This document shows, in pieces, positions 37,565 to 44,707 of a stretch of 55,955 nucleotides of DNA. The position numbers and the translations under genes are program-made. A model generated the notes under the pieces. That model was given only the letters and a program-made list of their open reading frames with translations. It made no database searches and had not been told where the DNA came from. Each line of letters opens with the position of its first letter. Within the stretch, counting starts at the first letter, position 1. Origin of the DNA: Chthoniobacterales bacterium (GTDB lineage: Bacteria > Verrucomicrobiota > Verrucomicrobiia > Chthoniobacterales > JAATET01); the NCBI GenBank assembly GCA_036569045.1, contig DATCRI010000019.1, forward strand, positions 1-55,955. Reading direction: 5' to 3'.

Positions 37565-38208
37565 GGTAAAAGGTGCGGGACGATCTGCGACCAGCGCTCG
37601 AACGGGTGGAACGCCTCGCCGCGCTCGCGCAAGGCGTCGGCGAGCCATCCGCGAGCAAAGCGATGGGCGGGGGCGACGAGGAGCGCCGGTTCGAGGTCGG
37701 GCCGGCCGTCCCCGGCGAAGGCGACCTCGGCGGTGTGCTCGAGGGCGTCCCGGACGATGGCGAGTTTGTTCACGCCGGTCGTGGGGCTGAAGAACGGAGA
37801 GCGCTCGGGGAGTGCCATGCGCAGGCCCTGCTCGGGGGAAAATTCGCCCGGATTCGCATGGACAACGAGCTTCGCCGCCGTCTCGCCGAGGAGGTAGCGG
37901 ATATACCAGTCGCACCCGGCGGAGGCGACGATGAGCTCCCAGCCCGCGTCCTGAAGGGCCTGCGCCGATCGCGCGAAGTCGGGATCGAATTCCATCGAGT
38001 CCGCGAGCGAGAGGAGGTCGGCCTCGGTGGTGCGGATATCGCAAAAAATTTCGGCAAGCGCGTCGAAATGCGTGATCTCGCCGGCGACGTATTTTTCCCA
38101 CGGATCGTTTTCGGGAGGCCGGGGCCAGCGCCGGCGCACCTGGTCGAAAAAGTCGCGTCGCGTGATGGTGCCATCGAAGTCCGAAACCAAAACCTTTCGC
38201 GCGCCCAT
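37558..38208 (-). CDS. HAD-superfamily phosphatase (MtnX/SerB-like)
   Basis: A 216-aa phosphatase. Motif I is LVSDFDGTITRRDF (Asp nucleophile and acid/base Asp), motif II lies in LIVASAGCDWYIRYLL, and motif III/IV in VNKLAIVRDAL...VAFAGDGRPDLEPALL. The cap looks helical, as in MtnX and phosphoserine phosphatase. It overlaps the start of the glycerol-1-phosphate dehydrogenase gene, suggesting the two act in sequence, for instance dephosphorylating glycerol 1-phosphate or a derivative. That pairing is inference. Confidence 0.83.
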   Translation of the reverse strand: MGARKVLVSDFDGTITRRDFFDQVRRRWPRPPENDPWEKYVAGEITHFDALAEIFCDIRTTEADLLSLADSMEFDPDFARSAQALQDAGWELIVASAGCDWYIRYLLGETAAKLVVHANPGEFSPEQGLRMALPERSPFFSPTTGVNKLAIVRDALEHTAEVAFAGDGRPDLEPALLVAPAHRFARGWLADALRERGEAFHPFERWSQIVPHLLPC

Positions 38209-38335
38209 GGAGCGAACCTTAGAACGATTTCAGAAATTCGGGAGCCTCAAAACGCCACCAAAAAACGCGAAGAGATTCGCCCGCCACGCCGCCCGGCGCC
38301 ATGGTCGCAACCGACTTTCTCGGGATCGATTCCGG

Positions 38336-38890
38336 CTAGGGGCCGTCGGGGTGGGAAAGCCAGTCGCGAATCGTGCGCTTCAGCGTGAACTTCTTTTGTT
38401 TGATTCCAAGTAGCGAAGGGTCCGAAATCGTCCCGTCGAAGCGATAGTGAATCCGATATCTCCCGTAGGTGACGCCGTTGATCGTCGTCGAGGGGGACGG
38501 GCCGATGTGGGTGACCAAAACGCCGCTGATCGTCTTGCCTTCCGGCGATCTCGCGTGAATTTTCACCGTGTAAGTGGAGGGGATGACGTATTTGGAATCG
38601 ACCAGAGGAACGTCCTCTTTGTCTTTCAGAATTTCCAACCTTCTGCCTGAAGGTTTTCCGACAAAGCTCTCGTAGATTGCCGGGGTCGACGTGTTCTCGT
38701 TGAACAAGCGTGTCGTGCTGACGTTGACGTGCTTGTTCGTCGTTCGAATGTTGAGCGAGAACCCCTCGGAGAACTCATCGTAGAAGTCGAAACTCGCCGT
38801 TCGGGGGGCGTAGAACTCCTGATAATAGGTCTTGGCATAAGATACAGGCGCCAAGAGCGCGAGCAAGAGAAGTGACCAGCGAAAAAGCAC
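38336..38890 (-). CDS. Hypothetical exported protein, 184 aa
   Basis: Signal peptide SLLLLALLAPVSYAKTYY, then a beta-rich protein with no family I recognise: YQEFYAPRTASFDFYDEFSEGF, STYTVKIHARSPEGKTISGVLVTHIG and GRYRIHYRFDGTISDPSLLG. No cysteine pairs or catalytic triads stand out. It is probably periplasmic. The gene is isolated, 128 bp from the HAD gene and 111 bp from the aldehyde dehydrogenase stop. Confidence 0.65.
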   Translation of the reverse strand: MLFRWSLLLLALLAPVSYAKTYYQEFYAPRTASFDFYDEFSEGFSLNIRTTNKHVNVSTTRLFNENTSTPAIYESFVGKPSGRRLEILKDKEDVPLVDSKYVIPSTYTVKIHARSPEGKTISGVLVTHIGPSPSTTINGVTYGRYRIHYRFDGTISDPSLLGIKQKKFTLKRTIRDWLSHPDGP

Positions 38891-38932
38891 GAGAAAATAC
38901 TAAGGTGGATTTCTCATGCTGTCCATCATCCC

Positions 38933-38957
38933 CGGGAGTAAACACGGCACTCCCGGC
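38933..38957. terminator. Hairpin after the aldehyde dehydrogenase gene
   Basis: CCGGGAGT and ACTCCCGG form an 8-bp stem with a 9-nt loop, 44 bp beyond the end of the aldehyde dehydrogenase gene. There is no U-tract, so it is a weak or Rho-assisted candidate. Confidence 0.4.
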
Positions 38958-39000
38958 GATTCTCCGAGGATGATTTCCGGGTTCGAGGTCGATAAGGAAG

Positions 39001-40530
39001 TTACTTGAGGGACACGTATGGCAGCAGGCCGTGGAGGCCGCCTTCGCGGCCGTAGCCGCTTTCCTTGGTGCCGCCGAAGGGGCTGGTCGGGTCGAACTTG
39101 TTGTAGGTGTTTGCCCACACGACGCCGGCCCGCAGCTTCGCGGCCATCTTGAAAATCTTGCTGCCCTTGTCGGTCCAGACGCCGGCGCTCAGGCCGAAGG
39201 GCGTGTTGTTCGCGCGTTCGAGGGCCTCGGCCGGGGTGCGGAATGTCATGATGCTGAGCACGGGGCCGAAGATTTCCTCGCGGGCAATGCGGTGCGCGGC
39301 GGTGACGCCGGTGAAGAAGCTCGGCGGATAGAAATACCCGGCCTTGGGCAACCGGCACTTTGGCTGGACGAGGTCCGCGCCTTCGCTCACGCCGCTGGCG
39401 ACGAGTTCCTTGATCTTCTCGAGCTGCGGCCTGGAATTGATCGCGCCGATGTCGGTGTTCTTGTCGAGCGGATCGCCGACGCGGAGCGTGCCGATGCGGT
39501 CGCGCAGGCGGCGGACGACTTCCTCGTAGACGCTTTCCTGCACGAGCAGGCGCGAGCCGGCGCAGCAGACGTGGCCCTGGTTGAAATAGATGCCGGCGAC
39601 GATGCCTTCCACGGCCTGTTCGATCGGGGCGTCGTCAAACACGATGTTCGCCGCCTTGCCGCCGAGCTCTAGCGTGAGCTTCTTCTTCGAGCCGGCGAGG
39701 GCCGCGGCGATCTTCTTGCCGACCTCGGTGCTTCCGGTGAAGGCGACCTTGTCGATGCCGGGATGATTCACGAGCGCGGCGCCGGTTTCGCCCGCGCCGG
39801 TGACGATGTTCACGACGCCGGGAGGCAGCTCGGCTTCCTGGAAAATGCGGGCGAGGTGCAGCGCGGTGAGCGGCGTGGTCTCGGCGGGCTTCAACACGCA
39901 GGTGTTGCCGGTGGCGAGGGCGGGCGCGAGTTTCCACGCGGCCATGAGCAACGGGAAATTCCAGGGGATGACCTGGCCGGCGACGCCGAGCGGGGCGGCC
40001 TTCCGGCCGGGGAAGGCGTAGGCGAGTTTGTCGGCCCAACCGGCGTAGTAGAAGAAATGCGCGGCGACGAGCGGCAGGTCGATGTCGCGGCTTTCCTTGA
40101 TCGTCTTGCCGCCGTCCATCGTCTCGAGCACGGCGAGTTCGCGCGAATGCTCCTGGATGAGGCGCGCGATGCGGTAGAGGTATTTTCCGCGTTCGGCGGC
40201 GGGCATTTTTCCCCAGACGGTTTCCTGCGCCTTGCGCGCGGCTTTCACGGCGCGGTCGATATCGGCGGCCGTGGCGGCGGTGACCTGCGCAAGCTCCTTT
40301 TCCGTCGAGGGATTGATGGTCGCGAAAGTCTTGCCGGGCTTCGTGAAGGCGCCGTCGATGAAGAGACCGTAGGCGGCGTCGACCTCGAGGGTGGGCGGGG
40401 CGGATTCCGGGGCGGGAGCATAGGCCAGGCCTTCGCCGAGACGCAGGCGGCGCTCGTCGCGTGGGACGACTTCGAGCGTGTGCGCGGTGGGGCTGGGGTG
40501 GAGGGCGACGGCCTTGGAATGGGACTTCAT
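39001..40530 (-). CDS. NAD(P)-dependent aldehyde dehydrogenase
   Basis: A 509-aa member of the classical aldehyde dehydrogenase family, oxidising an aldehyde to the acid. The general base Glu is in LTLELGGKAANIVF (about 288), the nucleophilic Cys in NQGHVCCAGSRL (about 322), with IPWNFPLLMAAWKLAPALA and FTGSTEVGKKI for cofactor binding. The start overlaps the deoC stop (ATGA), so it is co-translated with deoC. Acetaldehyde released from deoxyribose 5-phosphate is a likely substrate. It carries an N-terminal extension of about 45 residues beyond the common start region. Confidence 0.92.
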   Translation of the reverse strand: MKSHSKAVALHPSPTAHTLEVVPRDERRLRLGEGLAYAPAPESAPPTLEVDAAYGLFIDGAFTKPGKTFATINPSTEKELAQVTAATAADIDRAVKAARKAQETVWGKMPAAERGKYLYRIARLIQEHSRELAVLETMDGGKTIKESRDIDLPLVAAHFFYYAGWADKLAYAFPGRKAAPLGVAGQVIPWNFPLLMAAWKLAPALATGNTCVLKPAETTPLTALHLARIFQEAELPPGVVNIVTGAGETGAALVNHPGIDKVAFTGSTEVGKKIAAALAGSKKKLTLELGGKAANIVFDDAPIEQAVEGIVAGIYFNQGHVCCAGSRLLVQESVYEEVVRRLRDRIGTLRVGDPLDKNTDIGAINSRPQLEKIKELVASGVSEGADLVQPKCRLPKAGYFYPPSFFTGVTAAHRIAREEIFGPVLSIMTFRTPAEALERANNTPFGLSAGVWTDKGSKIFKMAAKLRAGVVWANTYNKFDPTSPFGGTKESGYGREGGLHGLLPYVSLK

Positions 40531-41423
40531 GGCAGGGAAAAATACTCGGCGCTCTGGTAGCGGCCGTCGACGAGGCGGGCGATCTGCATGAGCACGTCGT
40601 TGGCGAGCGTGCTGGCGCCGAAGCGGAAAAGGTCGGGCGTCATCCAGTCGGCGCCGAGGATTTCGTTGACCATCACGAGGTAGGCGAGGGCTTCCTTCGC
40701 GGTCTTGATGCCTCCCGCGGGCTTCATGCCGATGCGAACGCCGGTCGCGTAGAAATGATCGCGAATCGTCTCCAGCATGATGAGCGTGACGGGCATCGTC
40801 GCGTTGACGGCCGCCTTGCCGGTGGAGGTCTTGATGAAATCGCCGCCGGCGCGGATCGCGATCTCGCTGGCGAGGCGGACGTTGTCGTAGGTCTCGAGCT
40901 CACCGGTCTCGAGGATGACCTTCAGATGCGCGGCACCGCACGCGGCCTTCACGGCAGCGATCTCGTCGAAGACCTGGCGGTATTCGCCGCGGAGGAATGC
41001 GCCGCGATCGATCACCATGTCGATCTCGTCGGCGCCATCCTCGACGGCCATGCGCACGTCATCGAGCTTCACCGCGAGCGGCATGAGGCCGCTGGGAAAG
41101 GCCGTCGCGACGGACGCGACCTTGACCGTGGAGCCTTTTGTGAAGCGCTTCGCGGCGCGAACGAGATTCGGATACACGCAGACGGCCGCGCAGCTCGGCA
41201 CGGCATGGCGGTCTTCCGCGGGGGCGATGGCCTTGCGGCAGAGGTGAGCCACCTTGCCCGGGGTGTCCTTCCCTTCGAGGGTGGTGAGATCCATCATCGA
41301 GAGGGCGAGTTTGAGGCCCTCGAGCTTGGCGGAGGCCTTGATGCTGCGCCTGGCAAAAGTGGCGGCGCGTTCGTCGGCCATCACCTGGTCGATGCTGCGA
41401 CGGGCAAAGGAAAGGGACGACAT
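40527..41423 (-). CDS. deoC: Deoxyribose-phosphate aldolase
   Basis: A 298-aa aldolase splitting 2-deoxyribose 5-phosphate to acetaldehyde and glyceraldehyde 3-phosphate. The Schiff-base lysine is in GGDFIKTSTGKAAVNAT, and DEIDMVIDRGAFLRGEY, LKVILETGEL and GMKPAGGIKTAKEAL are family blocks. It is longer than the E. coli enzyme because of an N-terminal helical segment, as in many other bacteria. It is the third gene of an operon with a glutaredoxin and a membrane protein upstream and the aldehyde dehydrogenase downstream. Together the last two would channel acetaldehyde to acetate. Confidence 0.94.
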   Translation of the reverse strand: MSSLSFARRSIDQVMADERAATFARRSIKASAKLEGLKLALSMMDLTTLEGKDTPGKVAHLCRKAIAPAEDRHAVPSCAAVCVYPNLVRAAKRFTKGSTVKVASVATAFPSGLMPLAVKLDDVRMAVEDGADEIDMVIDRGAFLRGEYRQVFDEIAAVKAACGAAHLKVILETGELETYDNVRLASEIAIRAGGDFIKTSTGKAAVNATMPVTLIMLETIRDHFYATGVRIGMKPAGGIKTAKEALAYLVMVNEILGADWMTPDLFRFGASTLANDVLMQIARLVDGRYQSAEYFSLP

Positions 41424-41446
41424 GAGGGAAAAACGAGGGACGGAAT

Positions 41447-42268
41447 TTACGAAAGACGCACGAGATCGCGGAGGAATTGGAGCCAAAGGAAGAGCAATCC
41501 CCGCGCCGAGTAACGAATCAAATTGTCGCCATCGTGCTTCAGCACGCCCGAAGAGAGGTTGTGCGCGATCTGGCGGCGCATGTCGGCTTCCATTTTTTCG
41601 CCGAGCGACGCGGGGTCCTGCTCGACGATCGCGTCCACCGCGACGTGCTCGCGGTCGAGAAACAGGCGGTGGTCGGCAAGCATTTCGTGGAACGTCGCCT
41701 CGGCGTCGGCGCGATTCAACCGGAGGTCGGGATCGAGCTGGAGACCGTAGGAGAAAGGATAGTTCCAGGTGAGGTAGGTGGCACCGCTGCGCGCGCGCGA
41801 GGTGATCGCGAGGTAGAAGAAGGCGATCTCGCCTTGCTCGACGAGGCAGATCGACGCCTCGGTGCCGCTCTTCGGCTGATAAAACACGCGATAGAATTGC
41901 TGGTGGTCGTCGTGCTCCCAACCGAGGTCATCCACGCGGTCGAAGTCGGCGGATTCGATTTCCGAGGACAGTTCCCGCAGGTTGGGAAAACGGTCGCCGT
42001 CCGGCGCGGGGAGCGAGCGCAGTTCCCGCTCGAGCGGCAGACGCAGACGGCGGGCGCGGGTGAGGATTTCCAGCCAGGGAAGCAGGAGCCACGTGGCCGC
42101 GAGCAGGAGGCCAATGAGGGCGCTCTCGAGGATCAGCCAACCGACGAGGAACGAGATTCCGAAAAGCAGGCCGAAGGTGCCGAGGCGGTGGAGGGCGGGG
42201 TGGCGGTAGGAACGCAGCCCGTAGAAAAATGCGGCCGTGGCGGCAATGATGAGAACGTTCGAAATCAT
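41447..42268 (-). CDS. Uncharacterised membrane protein, 273 aa
   Basis: Two to three hydrophobic segments occupy the N-terminal 70 residues (ISNVLIIAATAAFFYGL, LLFGISFLVGWLILESALIG in part, LLAATWLLLPWLEIL), followed by a soluble domain of about 200 residues (PDGDRFPNLRELSSEIE, FYRVFYQPKSGTEASICLVEQ, ATFHEMLADHRLFLDREHV). No family is recognised. Its start overlaps the stop of the glutaredoxin gene by 4 bp and deoC follows by 23 bp. Location in this operon gives no clear function. Confidence 0.75.
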   Translation of the reverse strand: MISNVLIIAATAAFFYGLRSYRHPALHRLGTFGLLFGISFLVGWLILESALIGLLLAATWLLLPWLEILTRARRLRLPLERELRSLPAPDGDRFPNLRELSSEIESADFDRVDDLGWEHDDHQQFYRVFYQPKSGTEASICLVEQGEIAFFYLAITSRARSGATYLTWNYPFSYGLQLDPDLRLNRADAEATFHEMLADHRLFLDREHVAVDAIVEQDPASLGEKMEADMRRQIAHNLSSGVLKHDGDNLIRYSARGLLFLWLQFLRDLVRLS

Positions 42269-42510
42269 CCGGGATGAATGTCGTGGGCCGCGAGGAATCT
42301 CTCGAGCTGGCGCACGTCGAAATCGGGCAGCACGGCGCCGTCCGCCAGCTCCAGGGTCGGGGTTTTGCTCTGTCCCGAAATCGCAATCATCCGGTCGTAG
42401 GTCGCCCGGTCGGCCAGGACGTCAAGCTGGTCGAACCGGTAGCCCCGGATCTTGAGCCAGTCGACGGCGTCGATACACCATGGACACCAGGTCTTGACGT
42501 AGAGCTTCAT
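42265..42510 (-). CDS. Glutaredoxin
   Basis: An 81-aa classical dithiol glutaredoxin: MKLYVKTWCPWCIDAVDWL (CPWC active site), QSKTPTLELADG with the cis-Pro, and the DFDVRQLERFL C-terminal helix. It reduces disulfides with glutathione. An open extension to 42540 lacks similarity and is not used. First gene of the operon; the tRNA gene starts 69 bp further right on the other strand. Confidence 0.9.
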   Translation of the reverse strand: MKLYVKTWCPWCIDAVDWLKIRGYRFDQLDVLADRATYDRMIAISGQSKTPTLELADGAVLPDFDVRQLERFLAAHDIHPG

Positions 42511-42578
42511 CGCTGGCACCTTTACCGGACTCTTTTCCAACTTGCGAGTTCGCGGTTCGCCGCTTTCGTAGTGAAAAC

Positions 42579-42653
42579 GGCGCCTTCGTCTAGGGGTTAG
42601 GACACGGCCCTCTCAAGGCCGGTGCACGGGTTCGATTCCCGTAGGCGCTGCCA
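42579..42653 (+). tRNA. tRNA-Glu (anticodon CUC)
   Basis: A full cloverleaf can be folded: acceptor GGCGCCT with AGGCGCT, D-arm TCTAGGGGTTAGGA, anticodon stem CGGCC/GGCCG with loop CTCTCAA (anticodon CTC, decoding GAG), T-arm CGGGTTCGATTCCCG, discriminator G and an encoded CCA. G-T pairing at position 1-72 is slightly non-canonical. It marks the boundary between GC-rich chromosome and the AT-richer accessory segment, as expected for an integration site. Confidence 0.96.
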
Positions 42654-42750
42654 CTTTAAGTTCTTGATGTTCAAGGATTTGTCTCAGTGGAAATTTTTCA
42701 GAGATAAAGCCGTCCAACCCTCTGAAAAAGGGGCTTCTCTGTAAAATTTT

Positions 42751-42806
42751 TTGGCAGCATTTGGCAGCAGATTTGCGGAAAAATGGCTTGGCAGCGAGTA
42801 GGCAGC
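42751..42806 (+). repeat. Four TTGGCAGC/TAGGCAGC direct repeats near the tRNA end
   Basis: Copies at 42751, 42761, 42788 (TTGGCAGC) and 42799 (TAGGCAGC) are clustered about 100 bp past the tRNA. Short direct repeats of this sort flanking a tRNA junction can be arm-type binding sites of a tyrosine integrase. The rest of 42654-43057 holds an imperfect stem-loop (42700-42740) and no supported gene. Confidence 0.5.
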
Positions 42807-43057
42807 AGGGAACTCGGTGATGTTTTTCTTTCGTAGCGATCCAAATTTTTCTCGCTTCGTCTTGATCTTTTTCCGGCCAGCTCTCTGTCGAATTGTGCGG
42901 AGGAGCCGTCAGCGGAAATTTTTTCGGTCGATTCCGGCGCGAGATACTTCCAAAGAAATCTGGCGCGGAGAGAATCGAGAGAAAAAGCAGCGGCTAGGAT
43001 GATAAGGTATCGCACGCCGAAGAGACGAGCAGCTTTCAAGCCGCGATCTAGAGTCGC

Positions 43058-43207
43058 ATGGGAACATTTTCGCGGCTATATGACTTCATGACCTCAGGTC
43101 TCAAATGCTGGGAGATCATTGTCGAAAAGCTCTCCGCGGCTGGTTGGTCGATCGGTTGCGTTCGATTCGAGCAACGCGCCTTCGATGGCCGGAAGGTTAC
43201 CGAGTGA
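43058..43207 (+). CDS. Small protein, 49 aa, resembling a truncated family member
   Basis: Reads MGTFSRLYDFMTSGLKCWEI with IVEKLSAAGWSIGCVRFEQR next. The central WEII-x(3)-LS-x-AGWS-x-G segment matches a widespread family of small (about 60-75 aa) uncharacterised proteins whose usual C-terminal part (a basic, DG-rich beta segment) is missing here. The protein ends AFDGRKVTE. It is either a short variant or a remnant. A second ATG at 43088 is an alternative start. Confidence 0.5.
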   Translation: MGTFSRLYDFMTSGLKCWEIIVEKLSAAGWSIGCVRFEQRAFDGRKVTE

Positions 43208-43268
43208 ATTCGATCTGATTGGTCGGAACAATCTCCGACCATGACATTCCCTTACACCTGTGAGCGTT

Positions 43269-43748
43269 CTAGTTTTCTGAGCTGTTTGGTTTTTGAAAAG
43301 TGTAATAGGCCCTCATCGTGAGTTGTGCCGCCTCATTATAGAGCTTTTCGAAGGCTTCTCGGTCCTTCTTTTGTATTTGTTCCAGCATGTTACCGAGTAA
43401 ATCGGCGATCGGGCGTGGTCCCTCGAATGCACCTAGGCCTTCGCGAAAAAGCTTTGATTTGATAAAATCATCTTTGGAGTAGGGGTGGCCAAAGCGACTA
43501 ACCGGAGTAGATTCATCTCCGGATCCAAGTAACCAAGCGTCAGAGACTCCCAGCGATAGCTGGATCCATTGCGCGAGCTTCGGGGAGAGGGCAAGTCGAT
43601 GACTTTCAATGGAGTGAATCGTTGGGAGGGATTTGTGAAGGTGCTTGGCGAACTCTTTCTGAGTCATTCCAAGTACTTCCCTTACGACCGCGAGGCGGTG
43701 TTTATTTTTCTTCGGTTTCAAAATTGTATACAGATTGTATGTTGACAT
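43269..43748 (-). CDS. XRE-family helix-turn-helix regulator, 159 aa
   Basis: An N-terminal helix-turn-helix domain (about residues 17-75: HRLAVVREVLGMTQKEFAKH, LHKSLPTIHSIESHRLALSP, KLAQWIQLSLGVSDAWLL) of the Cro/C1 type, then a short acidic and helical C-terminal region (IADLLGNMLEQIQKKDREAFEK). It is divergent from the winged-helix gene at 43828 with 79 bp between starts. Four matching half-sites lie over its own start codon and the shared promoter region, which strongly suggests auto-repression. An element-maintenance switch is plausible. Confidence 0.82.
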   Translation of the reverse strand: MSTYNLYTILKPKKNKHRLAVVREVLGMTQKEFAKHLHKSLPTIHSIESHRLALSPKLAQWIQLSLGVSDAWLLGSGDESTPVSRFGHPYSKDDFIKSKLFREGLGAFEGPRPIADLLGNMLEQIQKKDREAFEKLYNEAAQLTMRAYYTFQKPNSSEN

Positions 43749-43798
43749 GATCGGCGAATGAGCTTACATGGGCTTCCTGACATACAACTGTCATACAA
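43724..43798. promoter_or_regulatory. Four TTGTATRN half-sites in the divergent promoter region
   Basis: Two plus-strand copies, TTGTATAC (43724) and TTGTATGT (43735), and two minus-strand copies, read on plus as ACATACAA (43780) and TCATACAA (43791), are each offset by 11 bp, one helical turn. The pairs face each other across about 37 bp. The left pair lies within codons 3-9 of the XRE gene. A TTGACA at 43742 could be a -35 element for the rightward gene. This arrangement fits cooperative repressor binding. Confidence 0.65.
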
Positions 43799-43827
43799 CA
43801 CCTATTGACCAAACACGCAACAACTGA

Positions 43828-44610
43828 ATGAGCACAAAGAAACAAATCTTGAAGGGAAAAACTATCGGCCAAGCACGCTTGCTTGGGTCCACGGATAAGA
43901 ACCAACCCATCCAAAACCCGACTACCAACGACGTGCCCGCGCCCACCACCAGTGGGGCGTTAAAAGAGAGTATCCTCGCCGCCCTCAAGGCAGCCGGGTC
44001 TTCCGGACTGACCTGCTCCGAACTCGCCGCTAAACTTGGTGTCGAGCTTAAAATCGTCGCCATATGGTTCTCGACAACCGGAGTGAAAATGCCCGAGATC
44101 AAAAAAATTGCGGCGGGACACTTTGCGTTCCTTCCTCCCCCATACATCTACGATGGCGAAGATCGTCGCCCCGATGTTGATTACGCTCTCGGTGTCGCCA
44201 TGAAAGCTGCTGAGGCAAAAGGCTGGGGTAAGCACGAATATGATTTCATTAAATACGCGAACATCGTGGAATTCGCTATCGACGACATTACGGCAAGTTC
44301 GCCCTACGGGATCAAGCCTCCCACTGTTGAGGTAGTGGAACCTATGCTTGACCTAATTGATTGGGACAACGACCTGACGCCGTATCCCGTCGTATGGCAC
44401 ATCTGGCAAGATGCAGTTGATGAGGCGAAAGGGCAACCCACTCGCGAGCAGGTTGTGGAGTCAAAGAAAAGGATGCTTATTGAGGCCTTGAAGCAGGACT
44501 TGCAGAAATTACCGATTGATCGCCTTTCTCAACTGTATGTCTCAGCCAATGACCATTACCGAGTGATTCGTATGAACCGAACGCCTCATTCCACCCAGTT
44601 TAGCTCTTAA
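43828..44610 (+). CDS. Winged-helix domain protein of unknown function, 260 aa
   Basis: A polar, Thr/Pro-rich N-terminus (about 45 residues) leads to a winged-helix-like domain: ESILAALKAAGSSGLTCSEL, AAKLGVELKIVAIWFSTTGV, KMPEIKKIAAGHFAFLPP. The remaining about 150 residues are helical (EAKGWGKHEYDFIKYANIVE, DAVDEAKGQPTREQVVESKK) without a recognised fold. The segment FSTTG-x-K is similar to FATTG-x-K in the protein at 55120-55695, so both may share one domain. Divergent from the XRE gene. Confidence 0.7.
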   Translation: MSTKKQILKGKTIGQARLLGSTDKNQPIQNPTTNDVPAPTTSGALKESILAALKAAGSSGLTCSELAAKLGVELKIVAIWFSTTGVKMPEIKKIAAGHFAFLPPPYIYDGEDRRPDVDYALGVAMKAAEAKGWGKHEYDFIKYANIVEFAIDDITASSPYGIKPPTVEVVEPMLDLIDWDNDLTPYPVVWHIWQDAVDEAKGQPTREQVVESKKRMLIEALKQDLQKLPIDRLSQLYVSANDHYRVIRMNRTPHSTQFSS

Positions 44611-44707
44611 TCCTTACCAATTCACCTACCGCAGGAACTCAACCAACCCGCGAGACCTTAACAAGTTTGGCGGGCTTGCTGAGAATCGCTAGTATTATCA
44701 ACAGTCT

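Noticed and set aside
42751-42806. CRISPR-like repeats near the tRNA
   Set aside because: Only 8-bp units with irregular 10, 27 and 11 bp offsets and no spacers of constant length.
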